Both the position numbers and the translations under genes were made by a program. This document shows, one piece after another, positions 63,585-64,000 of a DNA stretch of 64,000 nt. The first letter of the stretch is position 1. Each line of letters starts with the position of its first letter. This DNA is from Medicago truncatula. Its lineage: Eukaryota > Streptophyta > Magnoliopsida > Fabales > Fabaceae. The stretch spans positions 58,134,091 through 58,198,090 of the forward strand of contig NC_053044.1 of NCBI RefSeq assembly GCF_003473485.1, in the 5' to 3' direction. Under the pieces are notes generated by a model that was given only the letters and a program-made list of their open reading frames with translations, did not search any database and had not been told where the DNA came from.

Positions 63585-64000
63585 TGAAAGTCCTATATGG
63601 AAATACAATAATACATCATTTAATTTTATTCCATTTGTTCATTCTGATATCGAAAGAAGCTAACATATTTCTATGTGACCAAATTTTGTATCATCAAATC
63701 AACCTGATCTTAAATGCACAAATTTTTGTATCATCAACTTTCTGGACCTCAATGATGTGACCAAAACAAATTTACACCAATCAACTTTCATACGGCTCAA
63801 TGATATAGGAAAGAATAAACCAAATATGAAAATTGTTACAGCTTTAGGATTACTCACAAAAACTAAAATAACTCACATATATCAATTTTTTTTCAACTAC
63901 AATACCAGAAGCTAAAATAACAATTGTGTCAAAACCTTACCATGAGATAAAAATCAATCATCATGACCTCTACTATACTCCACATAACAAGAAGATTTTT

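Larger units (their letters stand above)
61046..64000 (-). mobile_element. Helitron-like segment, minus strand, 5' end outside window
   Basis: On the minus strand the sequence ends GCACGGGTTTGTAACTAG followed by host T at 61045, nearly identical to the 3' end of the Helitron at 34982. The left stem arm (CCCGTGC) is not preserved, so the hairpin is degraded. The segment upstream on this strand carries RPA70-like and B3-like coding remnants. RPA genes are common cargo of plant Helitrons. No Rep/helicase motif is visible within the window. The whole assignment is an inference. Confidence 0.5.

Overview
This is a window of AT-rich eukaryotic nuclear DNA from a flowering plant. The genes have introns, mostly GT-AG. 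The families present are a bifunctional DHFR-thymidylate synthase, SABATH methyltransferase, phytocyanin, Sec14-nodulin proteins, and a group-S1 bZIP with its sucrose-control uORF. With the dense MITE and Helitron load they point to a eudicot. A legume close to Medicago is my best guess; that is an inference from family resemblance, not from a database match.

Layout. 0-3 kb: a single-exon gene (988-1788) for a small membrane-anchored DUF4408/DUF761-type protein. 3-13 kb: no genes, but degenerate transposons (a CACTA-like element, a hAT non-autonomous element with its target duplication, a PIF/Harbinger-like element, a Stowaway). 13.7-15.6 kb: a four-exon SABATH carboxyl methyltransferase. 16-24.8 kb: MITEs, fold-back Mutator-like repeats and a GC-rich dispersed repeat. 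24.8-28.6 kb (minus): a ten-exon DHFR-TS gene with a probable organelle transit peptide and one GC-AG intron. 28.9-38.3 kb: a transposon block dominated by a putative Helitron (about 31.4-34.98 kb) that carries a roughly 600-bp higher-order tandem repeat, plus two Mutator-like MITEs with perfect target duplications. 39.5-50.4 kb: two full-length Sec14-nodulin phosphatidylinositol-transfer protein genes arranged tail to tail. 50.9-54.8 kb: nested Stowaways and repeats. 54.9-55.5 kb: an early-nodulin-like phytocyanin without the usual copper histidines. 57.1 kb: a hAT transposase remnant. 59.2-60.0 kb: a bZIP gene whose leader encodes the conserved 41-residue sucrose-control peptide. 61.0-64.0 kb (minus): a Helitron-like segment with a broken RPA70-like gene and a B3-domain fragment.

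The genes do not form one pathway. They are ordinary dispersed plant loci: folate/dTMP synthesis, phosphoinositide trafficking, small-molecule methylation, cell-surface glycoprotein, and sugar-responsive transcription. Two have special regulatory or evolutionary interest. The bZIP has a peptide-encoding leader, and the Sec14 pair has the same exon lengths for seven exons despite strong divergence. Exon boundaries were derived by hand from reading frame, splice dinucleotides and family conservation; all summed frames close exactly.
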